Assembly: GCF_024448695.1 (NCBI RefSeq)
Contig: NZ_JAMOHY010000032.1
Location: forward strand, 1-33,681
Direction: 5' to 3'
DNA: 33,681 nt
Source: Stutzerimonas stutzeri
GTDB taxonomy: Bacteria > Pseudomonadota > Gammaproteobacteria > Pseudomonadales > Pseudomonadaceae
A program made the translations under genes and the position numbers. Shown in pieces: positions 32,619 to 33,681 of this stretch; the stretch's first letter is position 1, and each line of letters opens with the position of its first letter. The notes below the pieces were generated by a model. The model saw only the letters and a list, made by a program, of their open reading frames with translations. It was not told the DNA's origin and made no database searches.

Positions 32619-33656
32619 TTAGCCGGCAGCGATTTTTCTCGGTGCCTTGAGTGCCTGCTCGGCGCGGGCGCGCAACTGACCGCAGCCACCGTCGATATCC
32701 TGACCGGCGGAGTTGCGTACCTTGGTCAACACACCGTTTTCATGCAGGTAACGCATGATCTGGTGAATGCGCTCGGCGGCGGGGCGCCGGTAGGCGTCAT
32801 CATCCAGGCTGTTGTAAGGAATGACGTTCATGATGGCGAACTTGCCCTTGAGCAGGCGGATGATGCCGTCCATTTCCGCCTGGCTGTCATTGATGCCTTT
32901 GAGCAGGGTCCACTGGTACTGAATGGGATAGTCCACCTCGCGCGCATAGGCTTCGCCCAGTTCGACCAGTTCGGCGGGATCGAACTGCGGTGCACGTGGT
33001 AGCAGGGCCTGCCTCAGTGTCGCGTCGGTGCTGTGCAGCGAAAGTGCCAGGGCGGGTTTGACCTTCTGCTGCGGCAACCGCTCGAAAATCCTCGGGTCAC
33101 CAACACTGGAGAACACCAGGTTCTTGTGCGCAATGCCGCCATCGGTGCCCAGCAGGTCGATGGCTTCGAGCACGTTATCGAGGTTGTGCGCTGGCTCGCC
33201 CATGCCCATGAACACCACTTTCTTCACCGGGCGAAAGCGTCGGGCGAGGGCGACCTGGGCCACGATTTCGGCGCTACCGAGCTGACGCAGCAGGCCACTC
33301 TTGCCAGTCATGCAGAACACGCAACCCACCGCACAGCCGATCTGACTGGAGATGCACAGGCCGCCACGCGGCAGCAGAACGCTCTCGATCAGCTGGCCGT
33401 CGGCCAGCGCCACCAGCAGACGGGCAGAACCATCCTCTGCCGGGTGTTCTGAGCGCAGGCTGGCCAGGTCCTCAACGGTTTTGCTGATGGCAGGCAGGCC
33501 GTTGCGCACCGACAGAGGCAGAAAGTCTTCGCTTTTCTGGTGGCGAATGCCGGCATCCAGCGGTTGGCCCTTGAGCCAGGCACGGGTCATCTGACCGATG
33601 TGCACGGGCTTGGCGCCGATATCGGCAAGCTGCTGGTGGATGTCTGGAATGCGCAT
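32619..33656 (-). CDS. RlmN/Cfr-like class A radical SAM methyltransferase
   Basis: This enzyme is predicted to methylate an RNA base by the RlmN/Cfr mechanism. The 345 residues show the 4Fe-4S motif Cys108-x3-Cys112-x2-Cys115 (QIGCAVGCVFC), the preceding Cys101 spaced as in RlmN, the GMGEP SAM motif (151-155), and the methyl-carrying Cys325 in the C-terminal DIDGGCGQL. E. coli RlmN uses Cys355 in an equivalent place. The usual RlmN is longer and has a different N-terminal part, and pseudomonads as I recall have a separate true RlmN elsewhere, so this may act on another RNA site. The start at 33656 agrees with the shortest reasonable N-terminus. A -10 element is only nine bases upstream, so the transcript may be leaderless. 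Confidence 0.87.
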   Translation of the reverse strand: MRIPDIHQQLADIGAKPVHIGQMTRAWLKGQPLDAGIRHQKSEDFLPLSVRNGLPAISKTVEDLASLRSEHPAEDGSARLLVALADGQLIESVLLPRGGLCISSQIGCAVGCVFCMTGKSGLLRQLGSAEIVAQVALARRFRPVKKVVFMGMGEPAHNLDNVLEAIDLLGTDGGIAHKNLVFSSVGDPRIFERLPQQKVKPALALSLHSTDATLRQALLPRAPQFDPAELVELGEAYAREVDYPIQYQWTLLKGINDSQAEMDGIIRLLKGKFAIMNVIPYNSLDDDAYRRPAAERIHQIMRYLHENGVLTKVRNSAGQDIDGGCGQLRARAEQALKAPRKIAAG

Positions 33657-33665
33657 AGGGCGCGC

Positions 33666-33674
33666 ATTCTAACA
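33666..33674 (-). promoter_or_regulatory. Extended -10 element very close to the RlmN-like start
   Basis: On the minus strand TGTTAGAAT (33674-33666) matches TG-N-TATAAT with five of six core bases. Only nine bases separate it from the ATG, so transcription would begin within about three bases of the start codon. The window ends too soon to see a -35. Confidence 0.4.
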
Positions 33675-33681
33675 GAGCATG

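Noticed and set aside
1..33681. Mobile element, phage, defence island or CRISPR array
   Set aside because: I found no transposase, integrase, terminal repeats, tRNA-adjacent site or regularly spaced repeats, and base use is even across the window.

Overview
This window looks like a conserved chromosomal segment from a member of the Pseudomonadaceae. The evidence is the high-GC coding style, the strong Shine-Dalgarno sites, and a gene order (fabI - peptide ABC importer - mltD - gloB - methyltransferase - rnhA - dnaQ - ldcA - dienoyl-CoA isomerase - nudC ... sohB - acuI ... cysI) that, from memory, closely follows Pseudomonas aeruginosa PAO1 from about PA1806 onward. I could not run a search to confirm this. 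I see no rRNA, tRNA, CRISPR array, insertion sequence, phage gene or integration site. No stretch over 300 bases lacks a gene; the longest intergenic gap is about 226 bases.

Left part (37-10858, all minus strand). In transcription order these are gloB, mltD, two tandem periplasmic binding proteins, two permeases and a double ATPase (an NppA1A2BCD/YejABEF-type importer), then fabI, which overlaps the end of the ATPase gene by 14 bases.

Middle part (10971-18808, plus strand). A YafS-like methyltransferase, rnhA and dnaQ lie in a tight row, followed by ldcA, a dienoyl-CoA isomerase, a stand-alone protein resembling the N-terminal HPt-like part of the chemosensory kinase ChpA, and nudC. NudC carries a lysine where a metal-binding glutamate of the Nudix box is expected. 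A TSUP permease runs convergently into nudC and overlaps it by 33 bases. A membrane protein of unknown function is divergent from the permease.

Right part (20449-33656). An SDR and an ACAD10/11/LvaA-like kinase form one minus-strand pair. SCP2 and a histidine phosphatase form another, ahead of a bidirectional terminator. sohB, acuI and an unlisted 32-codon ORF are on the plus strand. cysI and a DUF934 gene overlap on the minus strand. A second unlisted ORF (36 codons, one membrane helix) is divergent from cysI. A DUF2970 gene, an O-methyltransferase-like gene, an unknown membrane protein, an exported retropepsin-like (PF05618-type) protein, an LRR-protein kinase and an RlmN/Cfr-like radical SAM methyltransferase complete the window.

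Most of the window is housekeeping. The points most worth a second look are the NudC substitution, the detached ChpA-like scaffold, the two microproteins with their leaders, the kinase cluster for hydroxyacyl-CoA metabolism, the cytoplasmic LRR-kinase next to an RNA methylase-like gene, and several inverted or direct repeats in leaders.
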